64,000 bases of DNA from Alphaproteobacteria bacterium (GCA_018820205.1 JAHJOK010000016.1:62001-126000), one strand, 5' to 3'. Positions 16,837 through 25,715 are shown, counted from the stretch's first letter. Numbers and translations: made by a program. Notes: a model not told the origin generated them from the sequence alone.

Positions 16837-17568
16837 TCAGGCCTTGTCGGTCGACTGACCGATGCGCGGCGTCACCACCGTCACGTCGGGTTGCATCAGG
16901 CGCGCCAGAACGTCGTCGGCCGAGGCGTGGCCGGGCAGGATGCCGGCCTCCTTCAGCTTGGCGTCGAGGTCCGCGCCGGTGCGCTTGTCCTCGAACTCCT
17001 GGCCGACGCGCAGGCGTTCCTCCTGCACCGCCTGACGCTGTTTGATGCGTTGCAGGCTGTCGGCGGCCGAGCCGATGCGCGAATGGGCGCCGGCCGATTG
17101 CAGGGCGACCGAGGTCTGGGCGCGCTGGACGCTTTCATTGACCTTCACGATGTCGATCTCGCGACGCAGGGTCTCGATCTTCTGGTCGGTCGAGGCGATG
17201 GCGGTGCGCAGGCGCGCCTCGGCCTGCTTCATGTTCTCGATCAGCGGCTCGCGGGTGCCGATCTCGGATTCCAACTCGGCGATCCGTCCGGCGACCTCGC
17301 GGGCCAGGTCGGTCTTGCCCTGACCCAGGGCGGCGCGGGTGGAGGATTCGTATTTGCCGATCTGGTCGCGGAACGAGGCCAGTTCGCTTTCGGCCATGCG
17401 GCGGCGGGCGACCAGTCCGGCGAGATCGTCGCGGGCCTTGCCCTGGGCGGTGTCGGCGTCGCGGATTTCCTGATCCAGGATCTTCAGCGCATTGGCGTCG
17501 ACGACCTTCTGGCCGGCGTCATGGGCGGTTCCGCGAAACAGGGCGGAGAGTTTGGCGAGCATGGACAT
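16837..17568 (-). CDS. pspA: PspA/IM30 family membrane-stress protein (YjfJ-like)
   Basis: This 243-aa protein is nearly all charged coiled coil (about residues 25-190), as in PspA/IM30/Vipp1. It begins with a short amphipathic helix (MSMLAKLSALFRG) that in this family binds anionic inner-membrane lipid. Family members assemble into ESCRT-III-like polymers that stabilise damaged membranes. The C-terminal extension after residue 195 (KLKEAGILPGHASADDVLARL) is typical of the YjfJ branch. It sits 15 bp after the yjfI-like gene with a clear GGAG Shine-Dalgarno. No pspF, pspB or pspC is nearby, so control must differ from the enterobacterial psp system. Confidence 0.93.
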   Translation of the reverse strand: MSMLAKLSALFRGTAHDAGQKVVDANALKILDQEIRDADTAQGKARDDLAGLVARRRMAESELASFRDQIGKYESSTRAALGQGKTDLAREVAGRIAELESEIGTREPLIENMKQAEARLRTAIASTDQKIETLRREIDIVKVNESVQRAQTSVALQSAGAHSRIGSAADSLQRIKQRQAVQEERLRVGQEFEDKRTGADLDAKLKEAGILPGHASADDVLARLMQPDVTVVTPRIGQSTDKA

Positions 17569-17583
17569 GGGGTCTCTCCGGGA

Positions 17584-18270
17584 TCAGGCGGCTTCGGAAC
17601 CGAAGGTATCGCGCATCGACGTGGCGTCGATGGCGTTTTCGGCCAGGGTGCGCAGTTCGATGACGATGGTCTGCAGGGTGGTCTTGGACGACAGTTCGCC
17701 GATCAGCTCATAGACGTCCTGATCGCCCACGGTGGTGATGGCGAAGCTGGACAGGGGCACGATCCGCTGGGCCTTCAGCAGGAATTCGTTGAACCGGGCC
17801 GTGTCGGACTGCTCTGACACGGGCCACAGCAGGACCGAGACCACGATCTGGGCCCCGCCGACCGACAGATAGATCGGCAGGTCGCCGTATTCGTGCATGG
17901 TGGCCAGCAGCACCGGATCGGCGCCCTCCACCACGCGCAGGGTCATCTCCCCCTCGCGCGGCAATGAGGAGTCCTCCAGCGCCGCCTTGATGGCGGGCAC
18001 GGTCCAGGCGGTTTCGATGACGGCGTCCATGTGAGGATCGGCTCCGGTTGATGTCGAAGAGGTGGGACGGCGCGGGCGCGACGCAAGCGCGGGACCGCGG
18101 GTGGAATCGGTGACGATGGCGTGGGCGGCGGCGCGGACGTCGTCGCGGCAGGCTTCGGGCACCCAAAGCTCCAACTTGACCATGCCCGCGTCGCGACGCG
18201 CCTGTCTCCAGGCCCGGATGCGATCCGTGCCCGAGGCGGACGTGATGTTCTCAGACGCGGTCATGTTCAT
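17584..18270 (-). CDS. YjfI-like DUF2170 protein with an N-terminal DNA-binding-like extension
   Basis: In this 228-aa protein, residues about 81-228 match the DUF2170/YjfI family (ETAWTVPAIKAAL, GDLPIYLSVGGAQIVVSVLLWPV, FNEFLLKAQRIVPLSSFAI). E. coli YjfI is only about as long as this part. The extra N-terminus (residues 15-55) reads DRIRAWRQARRDAGMVKLEL followed by WVPEACRDDVRAAAHAI. That is one beta-strand and helices like a ribbon-helix-helix DNA-binding fold, followed by a Ser/Thr/Pro linker. It is the first gene of the leftward arm, and its start codon lies inside a 24-bp palindrome. I infer that it autoregulates the divergent module. The DUF2170 assignment is firm; DNA binding is a hypothesis. 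Confidence 0.88.
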   Translation of the reverse strand: MNMTASENITSASGTDRIRAWRQARRDAGMVKLELWVPEACRDDVRAAAHAIVTDSTRGPALASRPRRPTSSTSTGADPHMDAVIETAWTVPAIKAALEDSSLPREGEMTLRVVEGADPVLLATMHEYGDLPIYLSVGGAQIVVSVLLWPVSEQSDTARFNEFLLKAQRIVPLSSFAITTVGDQDVYELIGELSSKTTLQTIVIELRTLAENAIDATSMRDTFGSEAA

Positions 18271-18288
18271 GTAACGCGTAACATGAAC
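18265..18288. promoter_or_regulatory. 24-bp palindrome, candidate operator of the divergent envelope-stress module
   Basis: Perfect 8-base arms GTTCATGT and ACATGAAC flank the self-complementary centre ACGCGT, with a single mismatched A on each side, so 22 of 24 positions are symmetric. It covers the yjfI-like start codon and ends 2 bases before a TTGACT hexamer (18291-18296) that could be the -35 box of the K+ channel promoter. A protein bound here could block both arms. Confidence 0.75.
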
Positions 18289-18340
18289 ACTTGACTTCGC
18301 CTAGAGGTCTGCGATCAATTGGCGCCATGAAGGGGACGGC

Positions 18341-19381
18341 ATGCTGCTGCGGTTGAAACTGGCGCGGGTCTTCGACCGGGCGGTCCACGCCATGGCCGAC
18401 ATGCACTGGCGGCTGCTGGGCGGTCTGATCCTGTTCCACGCGGCCTCGTCATGGCTGCTGCTGGTCCTGGCGGGGGAGACCGGACTGTCGTCGCCCGCGA
18501 CCTTCCTCTACTGGTACGCCACGACGGCCTATACGGTGGGCTATGGCGATCTGAGTCCTGAGGGCGTCGCCGGACGGCTGATCACGGCGATCTGGATCTT
18601 CCCGGGCGCCATCGCCGCCTTCACCACGGTGGTGGCCAAGGTGCTGGGCGTGATCGGCGAAATCTGGCGCGTGCGTCGCGCCGGGAAGGGAGACTATTCG
18701 AAGATGACCGACGCCATCCTTCTGGTCGGCTATCATCCGGTCCGGACGCCGAAGATGATCGACGAACTGAGTGCGGAACTCAGCAAGACCCAGACCCTGG
18801 TCCTGCTGGCGCGGCAGGTCGTGGGCGATCCCGATCCCCGGGTGCGCTATGTGCAGAGCGAAAGCTTGACCTCGGCCGCCGCCCTGACGCGGGCCGGAGC
18901 GGCGCAGGCCGGCCGCGTCCTGGTCTATGCCGACAATGACGCCGACACCCTGACCGCGACCCTGGCGGTATCGGCCGCCGTGCCCGACACCGCCCATGTC
19001 GTCTGCTATTTCGACGACGCCGACACCGCCGGACTGCTGGCCCAGCATTGTCCCCGGGTCGAGATCGTCCTGTCGTCCGGGCCCGAGATGCTGGCGCGGT
19101 CGGCGCGCGATCCCGGCGCCAGCCAGGTCATCAGCGCCCTGACCAGCCACCTGTACGACCCGGCGACCCTGTTCAGCCTGACCTGGGAAGGGGCGGTGCG
19201 GTCGATCGGCGATCTGACCCAGGGTCTTCAGCGTCACCGCGCCACGCTTCTGGCGCACAAGCCCGCCGGGGCCGGGGCGCCGCGCTTCAATCCGCCATTC
19301 GAAACGGACGTGGAGGCCGGGGACCGGCTGTTCTATGTTTCGGCCGCGCGGCTGGACCAGCCCAGCGTGGCGAGGCTCTAG
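18341..19381 (+). CDS. Two-TM potassium channel with cytoplasmic RCK-like domain
   Basis: This 346-aa ion channel has TM1 at about residues 24-44, the K+ selectivity filter TVGYGD at 65-70 and TM2 at about 80-104. A cytoplasmic Rossmann-like regulatory domain begins near residue 124 (DAILLVGYHPVRTPKMIDEL, then VLVYADNDADTLTATLAVSA) and resembles RCK/TrkA-N domains. It is the first gene of the rightward arm of the yjf/psp module, 70 bp from the divergent yjfI-like gene. The downstream DUF2491 gene follows after 5 bp. A role in ion balance during membrane damage is inferred from the neighbours. Confidence 0.92.
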   Translation: MLLRLKLARVFDRAVHAMADMHWRLLGGLILFHAASSWLLLVLAGETGLSSPATFLYWYATTAYTVGYGDLSPEGVAGRLITAIWIFPGAIAAFTTVVAKVLGVIGEIWRVRRAGKGDYSKMTDAILLVGYHPVRTPKMIDELSAELSKTQTLVLLARQVVGDPDPRVRYVQSESLTSAAALTRAGAAQAGRVLVYADNDADTLTATLAVSAAVPDTAHVVCYFDDADTAGLLAQHCPRVEIVLSSGPEMLARSARDPGASQVISALTSHLYDPATLFSLTWEGAVRSIGDLTQGLQRHRATLLAHKPAGAGAPRFNPPFETDVEAGDRLFYVSAARLDQPSVARL

Positions 19382-19386
19382 AGGCG

Positions 19387-20049
19387 ATGTTCAAGAAGCT
19401 CTTCGGCAAGGCGGAGACGGCCGAGCCCGCGGCGCGGCTGGCGCAGGTGCGCAATATCACCGTCGGACGAACCGTGTCGCTGGACCCGCTGGCCTGGCGC
19501 CGGCTGGGGTCGGAGACCGCCTTCACCCTGGATCGCGACGCGCTGGAGATCACGGCCCAGGGGTCGGTGGCCCTGGACGGCGGCCAGCATGTGCACCGGT
19601 TCTATACCGACGACCACGTCATGCTTCAGGCCATGAGCGACGATGCGTCGGGCGCCGAGGCCTATGATTTCTCGCTGTTCATCCCGTGGTCGTCCGCCTA
19701 TCCGCCGGGCGAGCGCGAACGCCGGATCTGGCGCGACCGGCTGTCGGAGCCGGTGTTCGACGGGGCGGCGGAAGACCTGCCGTCCTATCCCCGGTTCTGG
19801 TTCGCCGAGAGCGACGCGCGTCAGCCGCCGGTGACCCTGTGGGAGACGATCTGGGACGACCGCGCCGCGACCGTGCCCTATGGCCGGATTTTCCAGACCT
19901 GCATGCTGTATGCCCGCGATCTGTCGGGCGGGCGCGAGCTGATGCTGGCGCTGGAGATGGAGCCGGAAAAGGCCCCCGGCAAAACGGCTGACATCAGCCA
20001 TGAGATCATGGTCGGCATCCCCCTGGAAGTCGGCGAGTTCACGGCGTGA
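19387..20049 (+). CDS. YjfK-like DUF2491 protein
   Basis: This 220-aa soluble protein begins MFKKLFGKAET and has the DUF2491 pattern: a lipoyl-like start (VGRTVSLDPLAWRRL), HRFYTDDHVMLQ, then WETIWDDRA and YGRIFQTCMLYAR. The biochemical function of the family is unknown. It is encoded in tandem with the K+ channel (5 bp), a DUF350 membrane protein (29 bp) and a DUF1190 lipoprotein-like gene. This mirrors yjfK-yjfL-yjfM of E. coli. The open frame extends upstream over the channel gene; the ATG next to the channel stop is chosen because it fits family starts. Confidence 0.88.
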   Translation: MFKKLFGKAETAEPAARLAQVRNITVGRTVSLDPLAWRRLGSETAFTLDRDALEITAQGSVALDGGQHVHRFYTDDHVMLQAMSDDASGAEAYDFSLFIPWSSAYPPGERERRIWRDRLSEPVFDGAAEDLPSYPRFWFAESDARQPPVTLWETIWDDRAATVPYGRIFQTCMLYARDLSGGRELMLALEMEPEKAPGKTADISHEIMVGIPLEVGEFTA

Positions 20050-20078
20050 GCCGCCCCGCCCGCAAGGAGTAGAGAACG

Positions 20079-20489
20079 ATGGACTGGTTCGCATTTCAGG
20101 CGGGGGCGACCGCCTTCGTCATCGCCTTCGCCGCCGCAGGGCTGTTCACAATCGCCTTCAAGGTGATCTATCAGCAGATCACGCCCTACAAGGAACGCGA
20201 CCTGATCCGGGCCGGAAATCCGGCGGCGGCAATCGCCCTGGGCGGCGCCCTGATCGGCTATGTCCTGCCGCTGGCCTCGGCCCTGTCGCACACGGTCAGT
20301 TTGCTGGAGTTCGCGGCCTGGGCGCTGCTGGCCGGGGTGATCCAGATCGTGGCCTTCATCGTGGTCAGCCGGCTGGCGTTCCGCAACATCGCCGAGCGGA
20401 TCGTGGCCGGTGAGATCGCCGCCGCCATCTATCTGGCCTCGATATCCATCTGCGTCGGCTTGCTGAACGCCGCCTGCATGACGACGTGA
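20079..20489 (+). CDS. YjfL-like DUF350 inner-membrane protein
   Basis: This 136-aa protein has four hydrophobic segments, at about residues 8-30, 49-71, 76-98 and 110-132. The polar loop after the first (YQQITPYKERDLIRAGNPAAA) is characteristic of DUF350/YjfL. Its function is unknown; the family travels with PspA-like and YjfC-like genes. A GGAG ribosome-binding site lies 8 bp upstream of the ATG. Its stop is 8 bp before the DUF1190 start, so the four rightward genes form one transcription unit. Confidence 0.9.
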   Translation: MDWFAFQAGATAFVIAFAAAGLFTIAFKVIYQQITPYKERDLIRAGNPAAAIALGGALIGYVLPLASALSHTVSLLEFAAWALLAGVIQIVAFIVVSRLAFRNIAERIVAGEIAAAIYLASISICVGLLNAACMTT

Positions 20490-20497
20490 GGGCGACG

Positions 20498-21115
20498 ATG
20501 ACCGACAGTTCAAACCCCGCGCCAGAAACCACCACGATGCGCCGCATGAAGCGGTCGAAGACGCTGCAGGTCACCAGTCTGATGGCGACGGCGTCGTTCT
20601 CGCTGGCCGCCTGCGGCGCGCCCCAGGTCGCCGCGCCGCCCGAGCCGGCCCTGGCCTATACCTCGCTGGACGAATGCAAGGCGGCCAACGACATCACCGA
20701 TCTGGAGTGCGACGCCGCCCAGGAGAACGCCCGCGCCCAGGCCGAAGAAACCGCGCCCCGCTATGCGACCCAGTCCGAGTGCGAGGGTCAGTGGGGGCCG
20801 GATCAGTGCAAGCCCAACAATGCGGGCGGGGGATCGTTCTTCACCCCGCTGCTGACCGGGTTCGTGATCGGCCAGCTGCTGAACGGCGGCGGCTATCGCG
20901 GGGGCGGGGCGCTGTACCGGGATCGCAACGGCAATTTCCAGAACGGCTATGGCGGCGGCTATGTCAGCCGCGACTATCGAACGGGCCGCCAGATCGCCAA
21001 CGGCCGCGACTATGGCGCCGACGTCGCGCGTCAGGCGCCCAGCCGGGTCCAGAGCCGCACGACGGTGGTCTCGCGCGGCGGCTTCGGCGGCGGGGGCAGG
21101 GGCTACGGGGGCTGA
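20498..21115 (+). CDS. YjfM/YgiB-like DUF1190 protein, probable lipoprotein
   Basis: This 205-aa protein has the DUF1190 features: a basic start (RRMKRSKTLQVTSLM), a hydrophobic segment ending in a lipobox-like LAAC, cysteine pairs in ECKAANDITDLEC and ECEGQWGPDQC, then FFTPLLTGFVIGQ and a Gly/Tyr/Arg-rich tail. It is probably exported and anchored in the envelope. In E. coli the ygiB/ygiC and yjfM/yjfC pairs join the same two families, as seen here. The start chosen is the ATG after the DUF350 stop; a later in-frame ATG before RRMKRS is possible. Confidence 0.85.
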   Translation: MTDSSNPAPETTTMRRMKRSKTLQVTSLMATASFSLAACGAPQVAAPPEPALAYTSLDECKAANDITDLECDAAQENARAQAEETAPRYATQSECEGQWGPDQCKPNNAGGGSFFTPLLTGFVIGQLLNGGGYRGGGALYRDRNGNFQNGYGGGYVSRDYRTGRQIANGRDYGADVARQAPSRVQSRTTVVSRGGFGGGGRGYGG

Positions 21116-21136
21116 GGCACCCGCAGCCTCCGGCCG

Positions 21137-22708
21137 TCAGTGCCCGCCCGGCGTCGTCGCGTCGCCGATCGAATGAACCCTGGCGCGTGACGCCAGGACC
21201 GCGAACACGACCAGCAGGCCGTAACCGATCAGCGGGACGTAGAAGGCCGGATTGATGATCCCGCCCGCCGCGTCCGCGACCCGGCCCGCCACCAGCGGCA
21301 GCAAGGCGCCGCCGATGATGCCGAACACCAGCAGACCGGATGTGGCCGATGCCGGCGCCGTGCTGCGCTCCAGCGTCAGGGTGAAGATCGCCGGGAACAT
21401 GATCGAGTTGAACAGTCCGACGGCGAGGGCCGCGAAGGCCGCCGTGGCGCCGCTGGTCTGGGTGACCGTGAAGCACAGGGCTGCAGCCAGCGCGGTGAAG
21501 ACGATCAGCAGGCGCGCAGCGGGGATGCGGGTCAACAGGGCGCTGCCCGCGAAACGGCCCATCAGGGCGCCGGCCCAGTAGAGGGCGACCAGTCGACCGG
21601 CGTCGCCGACCGACAGGCTGAGCGTGCCTTCGGATTCCAGGAAATTGGTCATCAGGCTGCCGATGGCGACTTCCGACCCGACGTAGACGAAGATGCCGAT
21701 CGCGCCCAGAACGGCCCAGCGGGATTTCAGCGCCTCGAACGGCGAGGCCTGTCGCTCCGACGAGACGCTGGCGGCGGCCAGCCTGGAGCGGATCAGCCAG
21801 ATGAACACCGCCAGAACGCCGAAGAACGCGGCCAGCCCGAGGAACACCGCATCGATATTGCCCAGGGTCTGGGCCCGCAGGACGGGATCGAGAACCGCCG
21901 CCTCGGTCGCCTGAACGTCCGACTGCAGGCTGAAGAACTGCGACCAGTCGATGCTGACGTCAGGGCGCGACGGCGCGACGGCCGGGGCCAGTCCGCCGAT
22001 ATAGTTGTGCAGGAAGGTCAACCAGCCGACGGCCAGGCCGATCGCGGCCCCCAGCGGCAGCCAGCCCTTGATGTCGCGGCGCAGACCGCCCAGCAGCGCA
22101 CCCGCGACCAGGCCGAAAACCACGCCAAGACCCAGCAGAACCAGAGCCCGCAACGAGCCAAGCTCGGTCACGCCGCCGGCGACGAAGATGCCGCCGGACA
22201 ACATGACCGTGGCCCCCAGCAACGGCCCGACGACCGTGCCCAGCGAGTTGAAGGCCTGGGACAGGACCAGACGGAAATGGGATTTCTGATCCGGCCCCAA
22301 CGAGGCCGCCAACGGATTGGCCGCGACCTGCAGCAGCGTCACCCCGGCCCCGATCACGAACAGGGCCAGCAGAACGCCGGGATAGAAGTCCATCACCGTC
22401 GACAGGGGGACGATCAACGCCCCCAGGACCATGACGCCCAGGGCGCCGACGATCGATTTTGCATATCCCAGACGCGACAGCACGAAGGCGGCGGGCAGGG
22501 CGAAGACGCCATAGGCGGTGAACCAGGCGAACTGGGTCAGCAGGGCCTCGGTGAAGCTCAGCGAAAACGCGCCCCGGACCGCCGCAATCAGCGGGTCGAT
22601 CAGCGAGGTCGCGAACCCCCAGGCGAAAAACAGGGTGGTCACATAGGCGAAGGCGACGTTGGCGCCCTTCGTCGGCGGCGGTGCGCTCGCCTGGGTGGTC
22701 TCGGTCAT
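21137..22708 (-). CDS. Sugar MFS transporter, FucP/GluP-like (FHS family)
   Basis: This 523-aa inner-membrane symporter has the hallmark FHS segments: FFAWGFATSLIDPLIAA in TM1, QVAANPLAASLGP, and RLVLSQAFNSLGTVVGPLLG. About twelve helices are visible, and the central loop is long (about residues 230-290). Relatives carry fucose, glucose or galactose with protons. Next to a TonB receptor and alpha-glucosidases it probably imports the glucose released in the periplasm. The start is the ATG before TETTQAS; the frame is open 22 codons further upstream but without support. It is transcribed in the same direction as the TonB receptor but behind a terminator, so it probably has its own promoter. Confidence 0.9.
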   Translation of the reverse strand: MTETTQASAPPPTKGANVAFAYVTTLFFAWGFATSLIDPLIAAVRGAFSLSFTEALLTQFAWFTAYGVFALPAAFVLSRLGYAKSIVGALGVMVLGALIVPLSTVMDFYPGVLLALFVIGAGVTLLQVAANPLAASLGPDQKSHFRLVLSQAFNSLGTVVGPLLGATVMLSGGIFVAGGVTELGSLRALVLLGLGVVFGLVAGALLGGLRRDIKGWLPLGAAIGLAVGWLTFLHNYIGGLAPAVAPSRPDVSIDWSQFFSLQSDVQATEAAVLDPVLRAQTLGNIDAVFLGLAAFFGVLAVFIWLIRSRLAAASVSSERQASPFEALKSRWAVLGAIGIFVYVGSEVAIGSLMTNFLESEGTLSLSVGDAGRLVALYWAGALMGRFAGSALLTRIPAARLLIVFTALAAALCFTVTQTSGATAAFAALAVGLFNSIMFPAIFTLTLERSTAPASATSGLLVFGIIGGALLPLVAGRVADAAGGIINPAFYVPLIGYGLLVVFAVLASRARVHSIGDATTPGGH

Positions 22709-22814
22709 TCGTGCTGGCCCTCGTTTCCTGACGGGCGTTGATCGCCCGTTTCCCGCTTCGGTGTCATGCGTCACGCGGATCGCGCGCGGCGTCCAGTGTG
22801 ATTTGTCGCCCCGT

Positions 22815-22850
22815 AACGAAAAGTGGCCGCACGGTTGCCCGTGCGGCCAG
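22815..22850 (-). terminator. Rho-independent terminator of the TonB receptor gene
   Basis: On the minus strand a perfect 11-bp stem (TGGCCGCACGG against CCGTGCGGCCA, 4-base loop) is followed by CTTTTCGTT. It sits about 70 bp past the receptor stop and before the sugar MFS gene. Confidence 0.8.
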
Positions 22851-22919
22851 TTTCAATCCTCAGGAGAGGCGGTTGCGCCATGACGCCGAAGCGTGGGGGG
22901 GCGGCGCAACCGGTATCGG

Positions 22920-25715
22920 TCAGTACCGATAGTTGAGGCCGATCAGGAAGGTGCGGCCGTAACGCTGGAAATCGATGACGCGACGCTCGTCGCCGTTCTC
23001 GAAGGTCTTGAACGGTTCGTCGGTCAGGTTGTTGACCTGGGCCAGGACCGAGGCGCCTTCCAGCGGACCCGACTGGAACTCGTAGCCGATCTGCGCGTCG
23101 ATGACGTTCTCGGCGGCGACGCTGCGCAGCGTGCGGCCGTTGCCGAAGCCGGCGACCTCGCCCAGATAGTCGGACCGGTAACGGTTCGACACCCGCGCCT
23201 GGAAGCCGTTGGCTTCGTAATAGACGGTCACGTTGGCGACGGTTTCCGACAGGCCCGGCAGGGGCGTGGCGTTCTGGCCGTCGGGCTTGATCTCGCTGGA
23301 GGTCTGCGAAACCGAGGCCTGCATGCCGAAGCCGTCCAGCATCGGATGGACGATCTCGAACGGGACCGACAGGGCGAACTCGACGCCCGAGATATAGCCG
23401 CCGTCGCCGTTGTCGGGCGCCGACACCACGCCCTCGGTGATGACGGGGGTGATGCCACCCGTCGGGTAGCCGGCGAAGTCGAAGATCTGGTTGCGGGTGA
23501 AGACGAAGGTCTCCAGATCCTTGTAGAAGCCGGCGAGCGAGACATAGCCCTGGCGGTTGGCGAAATATTTCTCGATCGAGATGTCGGCGACGTTGGCGAT
23601 CGTCGGCCGCAGCTCGGGATTGCCGCCCGAACCGCTGAACGGCGAGTTCTGGTCAGGCTGGGCCGTCGGGGTGTTGTTGGTCACGTTGAAGCTGAAGTTC
23701 CGCGACGCGCGCATGTCGTCCATCCGCGTCCGGGCCAGGGTGCGGGCCGCGGCGAAGCGCACGAACATGTCTTCCTGAACCTGGAGGATGAAGTTGGTCG
23801 ACGGCAGGAACTCGACATAGTCGGCGCCGCCGGTGACCGGGGTCGAGACGGCCGAGGCGCCGGTTCCGGAGGCCGCGAAGCCGTTCGAGGACTGGTCCGT
23901 GTGGATGTACTGCAGCCCGACGTTGCCGGTGAGGGGCAGCGAACCCAGCATGTGGTCGATGTCCAGCTGGATGTAGGCGGTCTCGACCTTTTCCGTCACT
24001 TCCCAGTTGCCGGACTGAACGTCGGCGTTGGGGTTGCGGATCTGGTTGTAGAAGCCCGAATTGACCAGGCCGAGCGGGTCGTAGCTGAGCACCGGGCCCA
24101 GGCCCAGATAGGTCAGTTCGGTCGCGGGCAGCAGGAACTCGGCCGGCACGACCGCCGAGGCGCCGCCCGGGACGCCCAGGAAGAACTGGTCGTTGACGAA
24201 GCTCTTCTCGCGCTCGGAGATGTTCACGCCGACCGTGACGGCCGAGAACGGACCGTCGTCGTTGAGGGCGTAGACGCTTTCCAGACGGACGGCCTTCAGC
24301 TCATCGTCGACGGTCGGAGTGTTCAGATAGCCGTCCTGGCCGCCCGGGATGACGTCGCCGCCCCAGCCTTGAGGGCTGGTCAGGCGGATCAGGTTCGGAT
24401 CGGCGTAGTTCAGCTGGTGGGTGAAGACCAGGACGCCGTCCTCGTCCTTGACGAAGCCGAGGCTGTCCAGGGCGCCGTCGATGTTGCGACCCGTGCCGGC
24501 GTTGGTCTCCAGGATGGTGTCGTTGCGTTCGACCTTCGAATAGTTGAGGTCGAGCATCAGGCTCCAGTCGTCCGTCACCGCGTAGCTGGTGTTCCAGCCC
24601 AGGGAGGTGATGGTGCTGTCGCGCGCGTTCAGGTCGTTGCGGACCACGCCCTTGACGTTGTCCCAGGTGCCCGCGACGACCAGGCCGTCCTCGACCGTAT
24701 AGCCGGGACGCAGCGCCGGACCGGGGCGGCAGATCGCGCTCTGGACGTTGACGGTGCAGTCGCCGGATGACCCGCCCCAGGCCAGCGGCAATTCGATGCC
24801 GCGCAGGATCTGGGTGTTCTGGAACTCGGAATAGAAGGCGTCGATGGTGGAGTGGAAACGGTCGTTCGGCTGGAACTCGACCACGCCCATGAAGCCGTCA
24901 CGCTCAAGCTCGGACGACATGACGTAGGGCTTGGCGCCGCCGTCCAGCAGGGTCACGCCGTCGGCCAGGGTCGGATAGCCCCAGCTGTTGAAACGCTCGG
25001 ACTGATACGGGCTCTCGATATGGGCGTAGCCGAAGGCCACGCCGATCGTGTCGTCCGCGAACTGGTCGATATAGGAGACGCTGTAGCGGATGCCGTTGTC
25101 GTCGGTGCCCGAGTTCAGGGCGCCGATGTCGTTCTGTTCATAGCGGACGTTGGCGGCGAGGGCGCGACGGCCGTAGGCCAGCGGCCGGATCGTCTGCAGG
25201 TCGACCGTACCGGCCAGGCCCTGGCCGATCAGCTGGGCGTCGGGGGTCTTGTAGATGGTGACGCCGCTCAGCAGTTCCGACGGATACTGGTCGAACTCCA
25301 CGCCGCGGTTGTCGCCGGTGGTGACCTGTTCGCGCCCGTTCAGCAGGGCGGTGGTGAAGTCGGGGCCGAGGCCGCGGATCGAGATGGACTGCGACCGGCC
25401 GTCCAGCCGCTGGGCGGTCAGGCCGGGCAGGCGGGCCAGGGATTCGGCGATGGAGACGTCCGGCAGCTTGCCGATGTCCTCGGCCGTGATGACCTCGACG
25501 ATCGAGGTGTTGCGGGCCTTGGCGGCGATCGAGTTGGCGATCGAGGCGCGAATGCCGGTGACGATGATCTCGTCGACCTGGGTCGCGGTCTCTTCCTGGG
25601 GCGTGGTCTGGGCCTGAGCCTGGGCCTGAACTCCGCCGGCCATGGCCAGCAGGGCGAGAACGCCGGCGGCGCCTCCGCCCATCAGACGCGCACGCGTGTT
25701 GAAGCGGTTCCTCAT
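22920..25715 (-). CDS. TonB-dependent outer-membrane receptor, probable maltodextrin uptake (MalA-like)
   Basis: This 931-aa receptor has a signal peptide (LLAMAGGVQAQAQ) followed by a plug domain starting DEIIVTGIRASIANSIAAKA. The plug continues with GKLPDVSIAESLARLPGLTA and SISIRGLGPDFTTALLNGRE, typical of the Xanthomonas-Caulobacter TonB receptor subfamily. A 22-strand barrel follows, ending in aromatic Tyr-Arg-Tyr. It lies divergent to a GH13 amylase and near a LacI regulator, as Caulobacter malA does. Maltodextrin is therefore the likely ligand (inference from context). The ATG before RNRFNTR is preceded by GGGAGGAAGAG, an excellent ribosome-binding site; the frame is open upstream but that part is promoter. 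Confidence 0.93.
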   Translation of the reverse strand: MRNRFNTRARLMGGGAAGVLALLAMAGGVQAQAQAQTTPQEETATQVDEIIVTGIRASIANSIAAKARNTSIVEVITAEDIGKLPDVSIAESLARLPGLTAQRLDGRSQSISIRGLGPDFTTALLNGREQVTTGDNRGVEFDQYPSELLSGVTIYKTPDAQLIGQGLAGTVDLQTIRPLAYGRRALAANVRYEQNDIGALNSGTDDNGIRYSVSYIDQFADDTIGVAFGYAHIESPYQSERFNSWGYPTLADGVTLLDGGAKPYVMSSELERDGFMGVVEFQPNDRFHSTIDAFYSEFQNTQILRGIELPLAWGGSSGDCTVNVQSAICRPGPALRPGYTVEDGLVVAGTWDNVKGVVRNDLNARDSTITSLGWNTSYAVTDDWSLMLDLNYSKVERNDTILETNAGTGRNIDGALDSLGFVKDEDGVLVFTHQLNYADPNLIRLTSPQGWGGDVIPGGQDGYLNTPTVDDELKAVRLESVYALNDDGPFSAVTVGVNISEREKSFVNDQFFLGVPGGASAVVPAEFLLPATELTYLGLGPVLSYDPLGLVNSGFYNQIRNPNADVQSGNWEVTEKVETAYIQLDIDHMLGSLPLTGNVGLQYIHTDQSSNGFAASGTGASAVSTPVTGGADYVEFLPSTNFILQVQEDMFVRFAAARTLARTRMDDMRASRNFSFNVTNNTPTAQPDQNSPFSGSGGNPELRPTIANVADISIEKYFANRQGYVSLAGFYKDLETFVFTRNQIFDFAGYPTGGITPVITEGVVSAPDNGDGGYISGVEFALSVPFEIVHPMLDGFGMQASVSQTSSEIKPDGQNATPLPGLSETVANVTVYYEANGFQARVSNRYRSDYLGEVAGFGNGRTLRSVAAENVIDAQIGYEFQSGPLEGASVLAQVNNLTDEPFKTFENGDERRVIDFQRYGRTFLIGLNYRY

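Noticed and set aside
22659-22932. Small plus-strand frames between the sugar MFS and TonB receptor genes
   Set aside because: They run across the receptor terminator hairpin and the MFS start and show no ribosome-binding site or conserved-looking sequence.
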